A stretch of 64,000 nt of DNA from Dyadobacter soli (GTDB lineage: Bacteria; Bacteroidota; Bacteroidia; Cytophagales; Spirosomataceae). Where the stretch lies: positions 248,001 to 312,000 of the forward strand of contig NZ_FNAN01000006.1 of the NCBI RefSeq assembly GCF_900101885.1. The letters run 5' to 3'. Of this stretch, positions 16,831 through 25,390 are shown one piece after another. A program made the translations under genes and the position numbers. The stretch's first letter is position 1. Each line of letters begins with the position of its first letter. Under the pieces are notes generated by a model that saw nothing but the letters and a program-made list of their open reading frames with translations, was not told the origin of the DNA and did no database searches.

Positions 16831-17517
16831 TTACCATCTCATTCTGAACCCGACACCGTGCACATTGTCAATGCGAATGTCCGGATCGCCGGAGAGGTAT
16901 TTGCGTAATCTCGAAATGAAAACATCGAGGCTGCGGCCCATAAAATAGTCGTCGTCGCCCCATATGGCCTTCAAAAGCTCGTCCCGGCGGATCACCTGAT
17001 CGGTGCGTTCGGCCATGAATTTTAACACTTCGGCCTCGCGAAATGTGAGGCTTTGCGATTTGCCGTCGAGCGTTAACGTCAATTTTTGAAAATCGAACAC
17101 ATATTTGCCGATCTGCCTGCTGCCGGGCTTTACGACCAGTATCGAATCGGCTTTGCTGCGACGGAGGAAAACGTCGATCCGCAGTTTCAGCTCTTCAATG
17201 CTGAATGGCTTGGTCACATAATCGTCGGCGCCGAGTTTGAGGCCTTTGATCTTGTCTTCCTGCATCGAGCGGGCGGAAAGGAACAGGATGGGTACCTGGC
17301 TGTCGGAGCTGCGGATTTTCTCGGCTAATGTGAAACCGTCCATTTTGGGCAGCATAATGTCGAGCACACAAATATCGAAATGCTCTTTGCCGAAAAATTC
17401 CAGCGCTTCGGCGCCGTCCGTCGCATGCACGACTTCGTAATCGTATTGTTCGAGGTTATCCTTGGTAGCAAATGCCAGATTGGGGTCGTCTTCGACGTAC
17501 AGGATTCTCTTTTTCAT
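16831..17517 (-). CDS. OmpR-family response regulator, RprY-like
   Basis: This 228-residue regulator starts at the ATG at 17517; the upstream TTG is not needed. The receiver has the acidic pair Asp10/Asp11, acceptor Asp53 (ICVLDIMLP), Thr/Ser in FLSARS and Lys in DDYVTKPF. The C-terminal winged helix (about 130-228) has the usual RRDELLKAIWGDDDYF and SRLRKYL segments. Its ATG overlaps the TGA of the kinase gene (TGATG), so the two are coupled. The pair resembles the Bacteroides RprX/RprY system in length and order. The signal and target genes are not shown by the sequence. Confidence 0.92.
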   Translation of the reverse strand: MKKRILYVEDDPNLAFATKDNLEQYDYEVVHATDGAEALEFFGKEHFDICVLDIMLPKMDGFTLAEKIRSSDSQVPILFLSARSMQEDKIKGLKLGADDYVTKPFSIEELKLRIDVFLRRSKADSILVVKPGSRQIGKYVFDFQKLTLTLDGKSQSLTFREAEVLKFMAERTDQVIRRDELLKAIWGDDDYFMGRSLDVFISRLRKYLSGDPDIRIDNVHGVGFRMRW

Positions 17518-18767
17518 CAAGCGTGTTTCTGCGGAATAGTGATTTTAAATGTACTGCCTTTGCCCAGGGCACTTTCCAGCCCGAGGTGCCAATGGTGCGC
17601 ACGGACGATCTGCTTGACATAACTCAAACCGATCCCGAAACCTTTCACATTATGCACATCGCCGTAAGGAATGCGGAAAAACTGGTTGAAAACCTTCTTC
17701 TGGTACTCCGGTGCGATGCCTATGCCCTGGTCGCGGACTGCAATAACGAGGTTTTTGCCCTTATTGTATGTTTCAACGACCACATCCGGCACATCATCGG
17801 AATATTTCAATGCATTATCGACGAGGTTGCTGATCAGGCAGCGCAGGTGAAATGGGTCGGCGTCGATCATACTATCGGTCGCATTGGCCTGGAAACGCAC
17901 TTTTTCCTCATAAGGCAACAAAATCGACTGGATCATCTGCCGGGCGTCGAGCCGTTCTTTTTGCAAATGCAATGCATCGCGCTCGGCTTTGGCCATGGAA
18001 AGTACCATTTCTACCTGACCCTGCAAGCGTAAAATCTCATCCTGAACAATTTGCACATAGCGTTTATGGCGCGTCGGCTGGGATACGATATTATCCGAAT
18101 TCAAAACATCGGCGGCAATGCGGATGGTCGAAATAGGCGTTTGCAACTCGTGGGTCATGTTATTGACAAAATCGCGCTGCACTTCCGAAAGCTGTTTTTG
18201 CCTTAAAATCACAAACAAGGCATAGGCAAAGAAGGAAACCGCCACGAGTACCAGCGCCGACGACCAGATGGCACCGCTAATACTGCCCGCGAAATAGGTC
18301 TCCTGCTCCGGAAAGCGCACACCGAAATAATAGGGGTATTTGTCTGTTTTAATCCAGTTGGTCGTTTTCGCGGGGATTTTGTCGTTGTTTTTAGTGCTCA
18401 GCGACATTCCGTAGCGAATGCGGTTGGTGGTACAATCGTAAATACCGACTTCGAAGTTGGTGATCAGGTTATGTTTCGTGAAACTGTCCCTGATAAAATG
18501 TTCCAGCATTTCGGGCTGGGTGGTGGCGTTGGTATTCACCAGGAAATACTCCGGTGAAAGTTGCTCCACCGGGTTGGTGGTTTGCATTACCCCACATACA
18601 TGGGCCAATTTCCCGGCAACGTCCTGCAAGGCTATGTGGGCATTCTGGTTGAACTGCCGGTGCCGGAGGTCGAGCGCCTGCTTCACCCAGTAAATCTGCG
18701 TAATTACCACGCCGATAATGAGTAATGCGGAAAAAACCGTGAGGGATTGAATGGTACGTCTTGACAT
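17517..18767 (-). CDS. Membrane sensor histidine kinase, RprX-like
   Basis: The 416-residue kinase has two membrane segments (about 9-28 and 168-188) around a periplasmic sensor domain of about 140 residues. The dimerisation domain follows with phospho-acceptor His206 in NNMTHELQTP, then an HATPase domain with N box (LISNLVDNALKYS), G1 (VRDQGIGIAPEYQ) and G2 (GFGIGLSYVKQI) motifs. There is no HAMP domain between TM2 and the H box, which also fits RprX-type kinases. The extracytoplasmic part contains a few Cys residues but no fold I can name. It is cotranscribed with the downstream response regulator. Confidence 0.9.
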   Translation of the reverse strand: MSRRTIQSLTVFSALLIIGVVITQIYWVKQALDLRHRQFNQNAHIALQDVAGKLAHVCGVMQTTNPVEQLSPEYFLVNTNATTQPEMLEHFIRDSFTKHNLITNFEVGIYDCTTNRIRYGMSLSTKNNDKIPAKTTNWIKTDKYPYYFGVRFPEQETYFAGSISGAIWSSALVLVAVSFFAYALFVILRQKQLSEVQRDFVNNMTHELQTPISTIRIAADVLNSDNIVSQPTRHKRYVQIVQDEILRLQGQVEMVLSMAKAERDALHLQKERLDARQMIQSILLPYEEKVRFQANATDSMIDADPFHLRCLISNLVDNALKYSDDVPDVVVETYNKGKNLVIAVRDQGIGIAPEYQKKVFNQFFRIPYGDVHNVKGFGIGLSYVKQIVRAHHWHLGLESALGKGSTFKITIPQKHA

Positions 18768-18872
18768 AACTAACTCGAAATGACCATTAAATATACGGCC
18801 ATTCGTTCAATTAAACAGCCGTGCCAGCCGTGATATGACCGTAGCGGCGGTGTTTAACATTTCATTAACTTT

Positions 18873-19745
18873 TTAAGGTTTCAAATTGGTAAGATGGTAA
18901 TCGATCAAGCCTTCGAGCGGCGATTTCAGAATGCGGCCTGTTTTTAAACCATTGTTTTCCAGAACCATCCGCAGGATATCCTGGTAGTAATAGGCAATCG
19001 AACCGGTGAAATGAACAGGGTGCCGAGCCGCATTAGTATGCTTCAAAACGTACTTTTTCACGAACAACCCGAATGCATTCCGAAGCAATGCCTGCATGAA
19101 CTCGTGGGTACGATTTTCGGCAATGAACTTGGAATAGGAAGCAAAATACCTGTTCGGATAGGGCTTTTTGTAAGCATGATCGAGCACGGTGAGGCGGTCG
19201 AGGCCGGGGTATTGATTTACAAAACTTTCATGAAGGTCCGGCGGCAGCTCGTTTTGCAGGTAATGCACGACCAATGTTTTGCCAAGATAGGAGCCACTGC
19301 CTTCATCACCCAGCCAGAAACCCAGCGAGCCTATCGAATGCGTAATGCGGATGCCATCGAAAAACGCATTGTTCGCACCCGTACCTAATATACATGCGAG
19401 CCCGGGCTCATGGCCGCACAGCCCGCGCGCCGCGCCGAGCATGTCCGAAGCCACTTCCACGATATCCGCGGAGGGAAAACAATGCTTCAATGCATTGGTT
19501 ACCGGCAGGCTCGATTGCTCGTTGGCACAGCCCGCGCCATAGAAATGGATTTCCTGAATGTCATCGCCGATGGCGGGCAAGACCTCCTTTTGCAGCACGG
19601 GGATGATTTCTTCGGTAGTCTGGTAAAACGGGTTAATGCCTGCCGATTGCATCGGTAGATAATCTCCGGCGATCTGGACATCAATACGGGCCCAGTCTGT
19701 TTTGGTGGAGCCGCTGTCGGCTATCAGGATATATTTGGAAGCCAT
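18873..19745 (-). CDS. BadF/BadG-type ATPase, N-acetylglucosamine-kinase-like
   Basis: This 290-residue protein belongs to the sugar-kinase/actin fold. The phosphate-1 loop is at the start (LIADSGSTKTDWA), an adenosine region GTGANNAFFDG lies in the middle with LGDEGSGSYLGK, and a third motif FTGSIAYYYQ is near the end. BadF/BadG-type proteins of this length in Bacteroidota are annotated as N-acetylglucosamine kinases and probably phosphorylate amino sugars from cell-wall or chitin turnover. The exact substrate is not determined by sequence. It lies 21 nt after the cytochrome b5-like gene, so both may share a transcript. Confidence 0.85.
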   Translation of the reverse strand: MASKYILIADSGSTKTDWARIDVQIAGDYLPMQSAGINPFYQTTEEIIPVLQKEVLPAIGDDIQEIHFYGAGCANEQSSLPVTNALKHCFPSADIVEVASDMLGAARGLCGHEPGLACILGTGANNAFFDGIRITHSIGSLGFWLGDEGSGSYLGKTLVVHYLQNELPPDLHESFVNQYPGLDRLTVLDHAYKKPYPNRYFASYSKFIAENRTHEFMQALLRNAFGLFVKKYVLKHTNAARHPVHFTGSIAYYYQDILRMVLENNGLKTGRILKSPLEGLIDYHLTNLKP

Positions 19746-19766
19746 GGAAATCTTGAAACGAACTGA

Positions 19767-20003
19767 TTACTCGGGCAATTGTAATTTTCCGATGATATTG
19801 AACCGCTCGAAAACGCGTTCGGTATGCGGGGCGTCGCCGAGTTCTTTGGTGAGGTCCTGGCCGGCCCAATGCTCGTAATGGTGGCCGTTGCGCCAGAGCC
19901 GCGACGCGCTCACATCGTAAATCATTCCTTTATATGCACACCAAATTTCCTCCCTGTCCTGCCCGTTGCGAAGCGCCAGTTGTGCCCTGGTATATACTTT
20001 CAT
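19767..20003 (-). CDS. Small cytochrome b5-like haem-binding domain protein
   Basis: This 78-residue protein is a single domain of the cytochrome b5 superfamily. The typical order is present: an N-terminal YTRAQLALRNG helix, an AYKGMIYDVSASRLW strand pair, then the haem-ligand region NGHHYEHWAGQDLT (candidate His42 or His45) and APHTERVF with a second candidate, His60. No signal peptide or membrane anchor is seen, so it is probably cytoplasmic. The partner redox enzyme is unknown; the downstream sugar-kinase-like gene gives no hint. Confidence 0.8.
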   Translation of the reverse strand: MKVYTRAQLALRNGQDREEIWCAYKGMIYDVSASRLWRNGHHYEHWAGQDLTKELGDAPHTERVFERFNIIGKLQLPE

Positions 20004-20142
20004 TATATTGTTTTAGCGCGCAATTTAGCGATAACGGTATTCCGTTGGAAAATTTAAGGATTGATCCACCACGAATATTTTGATTATAAGACTAAAATGT
20101 AAGAACTTGGCGTTCTGAAAAGACATTTACGAAAAATAAAAT

Positions 20143-20598
20143 ATGAGAAAAAGTTACGCTCTTCTTTGGTGTTCAATCTTAATGCTGGCACTGGTAGCCA
20201 CCGGTTGCAAAAAGAAAGTTGCACCTGTATCTGAAAGAATTGCAAAGGCCTGGACGGCTGAATCTGTGAAGCACGGCGCGACGGTGGTTTACACCCGCGG
20301 CGGTTCCGGTAACATCGAAGCAGCGTACTCGGGCTTCCGCCTGACGCTTACCAACAGCGGTGGTACTAAAACCGCGAGCCTTACCGATGTGGATGGCAAA
20401 ACCTTCACCGGAAACTGGGACCTGGAAGGAGATACCAAGCTGGTACTCACCAATCTGACCCCTGCGCCAACTGGTTCTGGCGGCAAGCTGGAATTCAACA
20501 TCAGCGGGCTGGACGATGCCAAAGTGGTGCTCACACGCCTCACCGCAAGCCCTAAAACCGGCGGTACTATTAATGAATATACATTGACTAACCCGTAA
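20143..20598 (+). CDS. Small lipoprotein with lipocalin-like beta domain
   Basis: This 151-residue lipoprotein has lipobox VATGC (Cys22) followed by KKK. The mature part is rich in alternating strands (AYSGFRLTLTNSGG, TFTGNWDLEGDTKLVLTNL) and resembles the small lipocalin-like or DUF5004-type lipoproteins common in Cytophagales. I cannot name the family with certainty. It stands alone between the divergent cytochrome b5-like gene and a terminator. A ligand-binding or envelope-maintenance role would be a guess. Confidence 0.78.
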   Translation: MRKSYALLWCSILMLALVATGCKKKVAPVSERIAKAWTAESVKHGATVVYTRGGSGNIEAAYSGFRLTLTNSGGTKTASLTDVDGKTFTGNWDLEGDTKLVLTNLTPAPTGSGGKLEFNISGLDDAKVVLTRLTASPKTGGTINEYTLTNP

Positions 20599-20626
20599 GC
20601 GGAAAGTCGATCCGGCATATCATCTT

Positions 20627-20667
20627 CGAAGCCATTTCCAATGCGGGAATGGCTTCGCTTTTTTTGT
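20627..20667 (+). terminator. Terminator after the lipoprotein gene
   Basis: CGAAGCCATT (20627-20636) and AATGGCTTCG (20648-20657) form a 10-bp stem with an 11-nt loop, followed by seven T. The T-run is only 14 nt before the thiL start codon. Confidence 0.85.
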
Positions 20668-20668
20668 C

Positions 20669-20676
20669 TAATTTTG
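20669..20676 (+). promoter_or_regulatory. -7 element of a probable leaderless thiL promoter
   Basis: TAATTTTG matches TAnnTTTG and ends 4 nt before the thiL ATG at 20681. Transcription would therefore begin at or next to the start codon. No clear -33 TTG is present, since that position falls in the terminator stem just upstream. Confidence 0.4.
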
Positions 20677-20680
20677 CGGC

Positions 20681-21703
20681 ATGGAAACAAGAACTGAAAT
20701 CAGCAGCCTGGGGGAATTCGGGCTGATTCAAAGAATAAATAAGGGCATCCGGCCAACATTACCCGATACTGTAAGAGGCATTGGCGATGATGCGGCGGTA
20801 ATTGACCTGGGAGAAGAATTTGGTTTGCTGACGACCGATATGTTCCTGGAAGGCATCCATTTCGACCTTACGTTTTTTCCACTCAAACATCTTGGGTACA
20901 AGATCATCGCGGCAGGCATTTCCGACATTGCGGCCATGAATGGCATTCCGCGGCAGGTAACCATTAATCTCGCATTGAGCAACCGGTTTTCGGTGGAGGC
21001 TGTGGACGAGCTTTATGAAGGAATGAAGCTGGCTTGCAAGGATTTTAATGTAGATCTGGTAGGCGGTGATACCACATCGTCGCGGTCGGGGCTCATTATT
21101 TCCGTGAGTGCTTTTGGTAAGGTTAAAAAAGAAAAGATCGCATACCGTAATACCGCACAGCCGAACGACCTGCTTTGCGTGACCGGCGATCTGGGCGGCG
21201 CTTATATGGGCCTTCAATTGCTGGAAAGGGAAAAACAGGTGTTCATGGCTAATCCCAATATGCAGCCGGAACTGGATGGAAAGGACTACGTAATCCAGCG
21301 ACAGCTGCGCCCGGAAGCGAGAATGGACGTGGTATACGAGCTCGAAGAAGCCGGGGTAATCCCGACGTCGATGATCGACCTGTCGGATGGCCTGGCCTCC
21401 GATCTCCTGCATATATGTGCGCAGTCGGGCGTAGGTGCCGTGATTTTTGAAGAGCGCCTGCCGATCGACGAGCAGACCTACCTGGCGGCTTCGGAATTGA
21501 ATATTGGCGCAGCCACGGCCGCATTGAATGGTGGTGAAGATTATGAATTACTCTTCACGGTTTCGCAATCGGCTTACGAACTGATCAAGAACAATCCCAA
21601 GATTACATTTATCGGGTATATCACAGATAAAAAAGGAGAAGTAGAGCTGCATACCAAGGGCGATTCGCGCGTGCCGCTCACGGCGCAAGGCTGGAATGCC
21701 TGA
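20681..21703 (+). CDS. thiL: Thiamine-monophosphate kinase
   Basis: This 340-residue ThiL phosphorylates thiamine monophosphate to the cofactor thiamine pyrophosphate using ATP. Family motifs are in order: GEFGLIQRI, then GIGDDAAVIDL (Mg-ATP binding), TTDMFLEGIHFDL, GISDIAAMNG, LVGGDTTSS, and near the end DLSDGLASDLLHI and LNGGEDYELLFTV. The length is typical. No other thi genes are adjacent. The start follows a terminator so closely that the promoter must overlap it. Confidence 0.96.
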   Translation: METRTEISSLGEFGLIQRINKGIRPTLPDTVRGIGDDAAVIDLGEEFGLLTTDMFLEGIHFDLTFFPLKHLGYKIIAAGISDIAAMNGIPRQVTINLALSNRFSVEAVDELYEGMKLACKDFNVDLVGGDTTSSRSGLIISVSAFGKVKKEKIAYRNTAQPNDLLCVTGDLGGAYMGLQLLEREKQVFMANPNMQPELDGKDYVIQRQLRPEARMDVVYELEEAGVIPTSMIDLSDGLASDLLHICAQSGVGAVIFEERLPIDEQTYLAASELNIGAATAALNGGEDYELLFTVSQSAYELIKNNPKITFIGYITDKKGEVELHTKGDSRVPLTAQGWNA

Positions 21704-21728
21704 GCTATTCCCACTCGAAAAAGCCTGA

Positions 21729-21760
21729 AAGCATAACCTTCACCGGTTGTGCTTTTTTTT
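21729..21760 (+). terminator. Terminator of thiL
   Basis: AGCA-T-AACC and GGTT-G-TGCT pair across a short loop (21730-21752), followed by eight T. It lies 26 nt after the thiL stop. Confidence 0.75.
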
Positions 21761-21846
21761 GTTCCAACGTATAAGCAACCATCGGAAAGATTTGGTCGTA
21801 ATCGCGACGTATCCAATTCATCTCTAACAAATCATAATTAAATCCG

Positions 21847-22704
21847 ATGAAAATCTTTTCAACTTCCAAAATGCTGGTTGCATTGGGGCTGTTAATGGCC
21901 GTGAGCTTCTCCTGCTCGGACGACGACGACAAGGGCGATCCCACACCAACACCCACCAACGATGTTCAATTGAAAGACAATCCGACGCTGGGCAAGATAC
22001 TGACCGACAAAGATGGTAAGACGCTTTACTACTTCTCGAAAGACGCCTCCGGTGCTTCGGCTTGTGCGGGAGGTTGCCTTACTACCTGGCCAATCTACTC
22101 GGCAGGCGACCTGGCGAACATTAAACTCGACGCCGGGCTGGATAAGGCCGATTTCGGGACGATTACGACAGACGGTAAGCCACAAACCACTTATAAAGGC
22201 TGGCCGCTTTACTACTATAAAGACGATGCGGCTGCGGGCGAAGCGAAAGGTGAAAATGTTGGTACAATATGGTTTGTCGTCAAAACCGACTACACTATTA
22301 TGATTGCCAATGGCCAGCTGGTGGGCAATGATGGAAAATCGTACAAATCAGATTACACCGAGGGTACAGGTGCTACGCCATTCTTCACCGATGCCAAGGG
22401 AAGAACATTGTACGCATTTGCCAATGATAAAAACAATAAGAATAACTACACAAAAGCCGACTTTTCGAACGACGCTGCGTGGCCTATTTACACCGCTGAC
22501 CTGAAATCGTTGCCTTCGACTGTCGATAAGACGCTTTTCAGCACGATCGATGTATTTGGCAAAAAACAGCTCACTTACAAAGGCTGGCCGCTTTACTATT
22601 TCGGTGCGGACGGAACGACGAGAGGCGCTACCAAAGGCGTAAGCGTTCCTACACCGGGTAAGTGGCCGATCGTTAACCTGCAATCACCAAATGCGCCTAA
22701 CTAA
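21847..22704 (+). CDS. Lipoprotein with COG4315-type secreted repeats
   Basis: This 285-residue lipoprotein (lipobox SFSC, then an acidic SDDDDKGD stretch) carries two tandem copies of the 'secreted repeat of unknown function' (COG4315, Lipoprotein_15). Each copy has a G(K/R)TLY.F segment followed by a WPIY motif, then T.YKGWPLYYY or LTYKGWPLYYF. The first copy also has a Cys pair (ACAGGC) before its TTWPIY. The family is widespread in envelope fractions and often linked to redox or haem-related neighbours, but the function is not established. It is a single gene between two terminators. Confidence 0.85.
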   Translation: MKIFSTSKMLVALGLLMAVSFSCSDDDDKGDPTPTPTNDVQLKDNPTLGKILTDKDGKTLYYFSKDASGASACAGGCLTTWPIYSAGDLANIKLDAGLDKADFGTITTDGKPQTTYKGWPLYYYKDDAAAGEAKGENVGTIWFVVKTDYTIMIANGQLVGNDGKSYKSDYTEGTGATPFFTDAKGRTLYAFANDKNNKNNYTKADFSNDAAWPIYTADLKSLPSTVDKTLFSTIDVFGKKQLTYKGWPLYYFGADGTTRGATKGVSVPTPGKWPIVNLQSPNAPN

Positions 22705-22730
22705 ATAAGTGCTTATTACCTGTTGCAGTA

Positions 22731-22766
22731 AAAAAGTGGCGTCCCCGAGTGGGATCGCCACTTTTT
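22731..22766. terminator. Bidirectional terminator between convergent genes
   Basis: AAAAAGTGGCG (22731-22741) and CGCCACTTTTT (22756-22766) form a perfect 11-bp stem with a 14-nt loop. The A and T runs allow termination from both sides: the lipoprotein gene on the left and the aminotransferase gene on the right. Confidence 0.88.
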
Positions 22767-22787
22767 CTGTTATGGATGGAATGGATT

Positions 22788-23618
22788 TTACTTGCCCCAG
22801 CGCGCCACCAGTTCCTCGAATTGGCGCTGCAAATGCAATGTGCGCTGGCCGGCCGCGCCATTAGCAACCGGCTGATCACCGATCTGCACCACTGGCATGA
22901 CCCATTTGGTAGTGCTGGTCGTGAAAAATTCGTCGGCGGTTATCACTTCTTTATAGGTTACCGGCCTGATTTCCACTTCGAAATCGGCCTTAGCCAATTC
23001 GATCACCACGCGGCGGGTGACGCCATTGAGGATATTCCGGTCGGAGGTAATGAGTTTATCCCCCTGGAATGCAAAGAGGTTGCTGCGCGTGAGCTCGCTT
23101 ACTTCGCCGTCTTTGTGGAAAAGCAAGTCGGCGGCATTCTGGCGTTTCAGTTCATCGGCCATGAGTACCATATGCACATAATTGGTGGTCTTAACCTCCG
23201 GCAGATCGCGAACATATTCGTAGGGAAGCACTTTAATGCCTTTCAAACGGCCCGCCGGATTATCCTGCGGCAATGCTTCCGTGCGGATCAGGAGATTGGG
23301 CTGCACCACGTGCACGCTGTCCGGCGCATAACCGCCCGTGAGTACGAATCGGAATGCCACTTCCGCTTCTCCCGACATTGCATGCAAATCTGCAAGGATC
23401 TTTTCCGTCTCGCCTTGCGTCACCGGAAGCGGCAATTTGAGCAGCCGTGCAGAATTTTCGAAGCGCTGCCAGTAATCGTCCCACCGGAAGGGAACGCCAT
23501 TGTAAGTCCTGAAAAAGTCGAATAATCCATAACCGCGCAGCAATCCGAGGTCATTCGTTTGATAAACCGGCTGATCGAGCGGGACGATTTCGCCGTTGAA
23601 ATATTGGTAAAAAGGCAT
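22788..23618 (-). CDS. PLP class IV aminotransferase (BCAT / ADC lyase / D-amino acid transaminase family)
   Basis: This 276-residue fold-type IV PLP enzyme shows YFNGEIVPLDQ at the start and GYGLFDFFRT near residue 30. The Schiff-base lysine lies in LPEVKTTNYV (about residue 143), followed by DGEVSELTRSNLFAF and NGVTRRVVIELA for the cofactor phosphate. The family includes branched-chain aminotransferase, aminodeoxychorismate lyase (PabC) and D-amino acid transaminase. The length is closer to PabC/D-transaminase than to IlvE, but sequence alone does not decide. Neighbours (lipoprotein, prenyl synthase) give no pathway hint. Confidence 0.88.
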   Translation of the reverse strand: MPFYQYFNGEIVPLDQPVYQTNDLGLLRGYGLFDFFRTYNGVPFRWDDYWQRFENSARLLKLPLPVTQGETEKILADLHAMSGEAEVAFRFVLTGGYAPDSVHVVQPNLLIRTEALPQDNPAGRLKGIKVLPYEYVRDLPEVKTTNYVHMVLMADELKRQNAADLLFHKDGEVSELTRSNLFAFQGDKLITSDRNILNGVTRRVVIELAKADFEVEIRPVTYKEVITADEFFTTSTTKWVMPVVQIGDQPVANGAAGQRTLHLQRQFEELVARWGK

Positions 23619-23708
23619 TGAATGCGGATTTTGTTGATCGGGGTAAAGTTATTGATAAAGGGTTTTCAAATACTCCTTTTGTAAATGTAAATGCCAATTT
23701 TTAGGTTT

Positions 23709-23716
23709 TATCTTTG
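23709..23716 (+). promoter_or_regulatory. -7 element upstream of the prenyl synthase gene
   Basis: TATCTTTG followed by CGG is a full match to TAnnTTTG, 55 nt before the start codon. The best TTTG upstream (23678-23681) is 27 nt away, more than the usual 19-21 nt, so the -33 element is unclear. Confidence 0.4.
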
Positions 23717-23770
23717 CGGTTCACATAACCCGTCGGGCCGGTTAAGGAACCTGGCAACATTACGCTTCGC

Positions 23771-24745
23771 ATGATCCAACCCACAGCATTACTTGAAAAA
23801 CTGCAAATTGAATTCGACCGGCATTCCTATGGCGACGCGCCCGTGGAGCTTTACGAGCCGATAACCTATATTATGTCGCTTGGCGGAAAGCGTTTCCGGC
23901 CGTTGCTGACGCTCCTTGCCGCTTCCATTTTTGATACGAATGTTGAAAAGGCTATGAAACCGGCCATGGCGGTAGAGGTTTTCCACAATTTCACGCTCAT
24001 GCACGATGATATTATGGACCGCGCGCCGTTGCGCCGGGGCATGCCTACCGTGCACGAGAAATGGAATGCGAATACGGCCATTCTCTCCGGAGACGTAATG
24101 CTCATCCGCGCGTACGACCTGCTGCTCGATGTGCCGCAGGAGAAGTTACGTTCGGTATTAATGCGATTTAACCAGACAGCCGCCGAAGTATGCGAAGGCC
24201 AGCAGCTCGATATGAACTTCGAAACGCGCTGGGACGTGACGGAGGAAGAATACATTGGCATGATCCGTCTGAAAACTTCGGTACTCCTCGGTTTTGCATT
24301 GGAACTGGGCGGCATGATCGCCGGAGCGGACGAGGAACCAACGAAGCTGCTATATTCGGCGGGAGAGAATATGGGGATCGGCTTCCAGCTGAAAGACGAC
24401 CTGCTGGACGTGTACGGCGATCCGGCGAAGTTTGGAAAACAGGTAGGCGGCGATATTATTGCCAACAAAAAGACATTCCTGCTCATTGAAGCACTATCCA
24501 AAGCAGAGGGCGATTTGAAAGCTAGCCTCGACCGCTGGATAAGCCTTGAAACATTTGATAATGCAGAGAAAGTAGCCGCGGTAACCGCCATCTATGACGC
24601 GTTGGATATCCGCGCATTTACCGAACGTAAAATAAATGATTATTTCTCGCGCGGAATGGCTAGTTTACAGCAACTGCGCACGGATAGCGTTCAGAAGGCA
24701 GTGCTCTTGGAGTTTGTGGAGCAGCTTGTGGCGCGGGAAAAGTAA
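23771..24745 (+). CDS. Polyprenyl diphosphate synthase (trans, FPP/GGPP type)
   Basis: This 324-residue trans-prenyl transferase condenses isopentenyl diphosphate onto an allylic diphosphate. It has both Asp-rich motifs: DDIMD at 79-83 and DDLLD at 209-213, with GGKRFRP near the start and QLKDD before the second motif. The residue five before the first motif is Phe74, a bulky side chain that in related enzymes limits the product to about C15-C20. This points to FPP or GGPP rather than a long quinone tail. It is followed 24 nt later by the rhomboid gene, so the two probably share a transcript. Confidence 0.92.
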   Translation: MIQPTALLEKLQIEFDRHSYGDAPVELYEPITYIMSLGGKRFRPLLTLLAASIFDTNVEKAMKPAMAVEVFHNFTLMHDDIMDRAPLRRGMPTVHEKWNANTAILSGDVMLIRAYDLLLDVPQEKLRSVLMRFNQTAAEVCEGQQLDMNFETRWDVTEEEYIGMIRLKTSVLLGFALELGGMIAGADEEPTKLLYSAGENMGIGFQLKDDLLDVYGDPAKFGKQVGGDIIANKKTFLLIEALSKAEGDLKASLDRWISLETFDNAEKVAAVTAIYDALDIRAFTERKINDYFSRGMASLQQLRTDSVQKAVLLEFVEQLVAREK

Positions 24746-24769
24746 TTTTATCAACAAATAACCCATTAT

Positions 24770-25390
24770 ATGTCGATTACCCTCATTTTAGTGATCATAA
24801 CTTCCGGGATCAGCTACTATGCGTTCAACAATTACAGTTTGATGGACAAACTGATCCTGAACCCTTACCGCGTAACGCAGCGCAATGAATATTACCGGTT
24901 TCTCACCTCCGGTTTTGTGCACGCGGATTTCGGCCACCTCATTTTCAACATGCTCAGTTTGTGGTTTGTGGGCGAAAGCATCGAGCGGTTATTTGCCATG
25001 CTGTTTGGGCCCAGCGGGACGTTCTACTACTTGTTCCTCTATCTCGTGGGCATTATCGTCTCAGACATTCCGACCTTTTTGAAACACCGGAAAAACTCGA
25101 AATACAATTCACTCGGGGCTTCCGGTGGGGTTTCTGCGGTGCTTTTTGCGGCTATTCTTTATGCGCCGCTGATGCAGATTTGCCTGTATTTCTTTATTTG
25201 TATGCCCGGTTTCATATTCGGCTTGCTGTTCCTCGGATACTCTTTTTACGAGGCACGCCGGGGTACAAGCTATGTGAACCACAGCGCGCACATGTATGGG
25301 GCTATTTTCGGGATGGTTTTTATGGCTGTGGTGTATCCTGGCGCGGTACCACAGTTTTTCCAGCAAATCCTGAGCTGGCGCTTATTTTAA
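24770..25390 (+). CDS. Rhomboid-family intramembrane serine protease
   Basis: This 206-residue membrane protein of about six helices has the rhomboid dyad: Ser118 in the GASGGVSAV motif and His174 in NHSAHMYGAIFG. The L1-loop-like HADFGHLIFNMLSLWF segment (HxxxN) is also present. The enzyme cuts membrane-anchored proteins within or near the bilayer; the substrate is not known. The last 9 nt overlap the 3' end of psd on the opposite strand, so the two transcripts are convergent with no terminator between them. Confidence 0.9.
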   Translation: MSITLILVIITSGISYYAFNNYSLMDKLILNPYRVTQRNEYYRFLTSGFVHADFGHLIFNMLSLWFVGESIERLFAMLFGPSGTFYYLFLYLVGIIVSDIPTFLKHRKNSKYNSLGASGGVSAVLFAAILYAPLMQICLYFFICMPGFIFGLLFLGYSFYEARRGTSYVNHSAHMYGAIFGMVFMAVVYPGAVPQFFQQILSWRLF

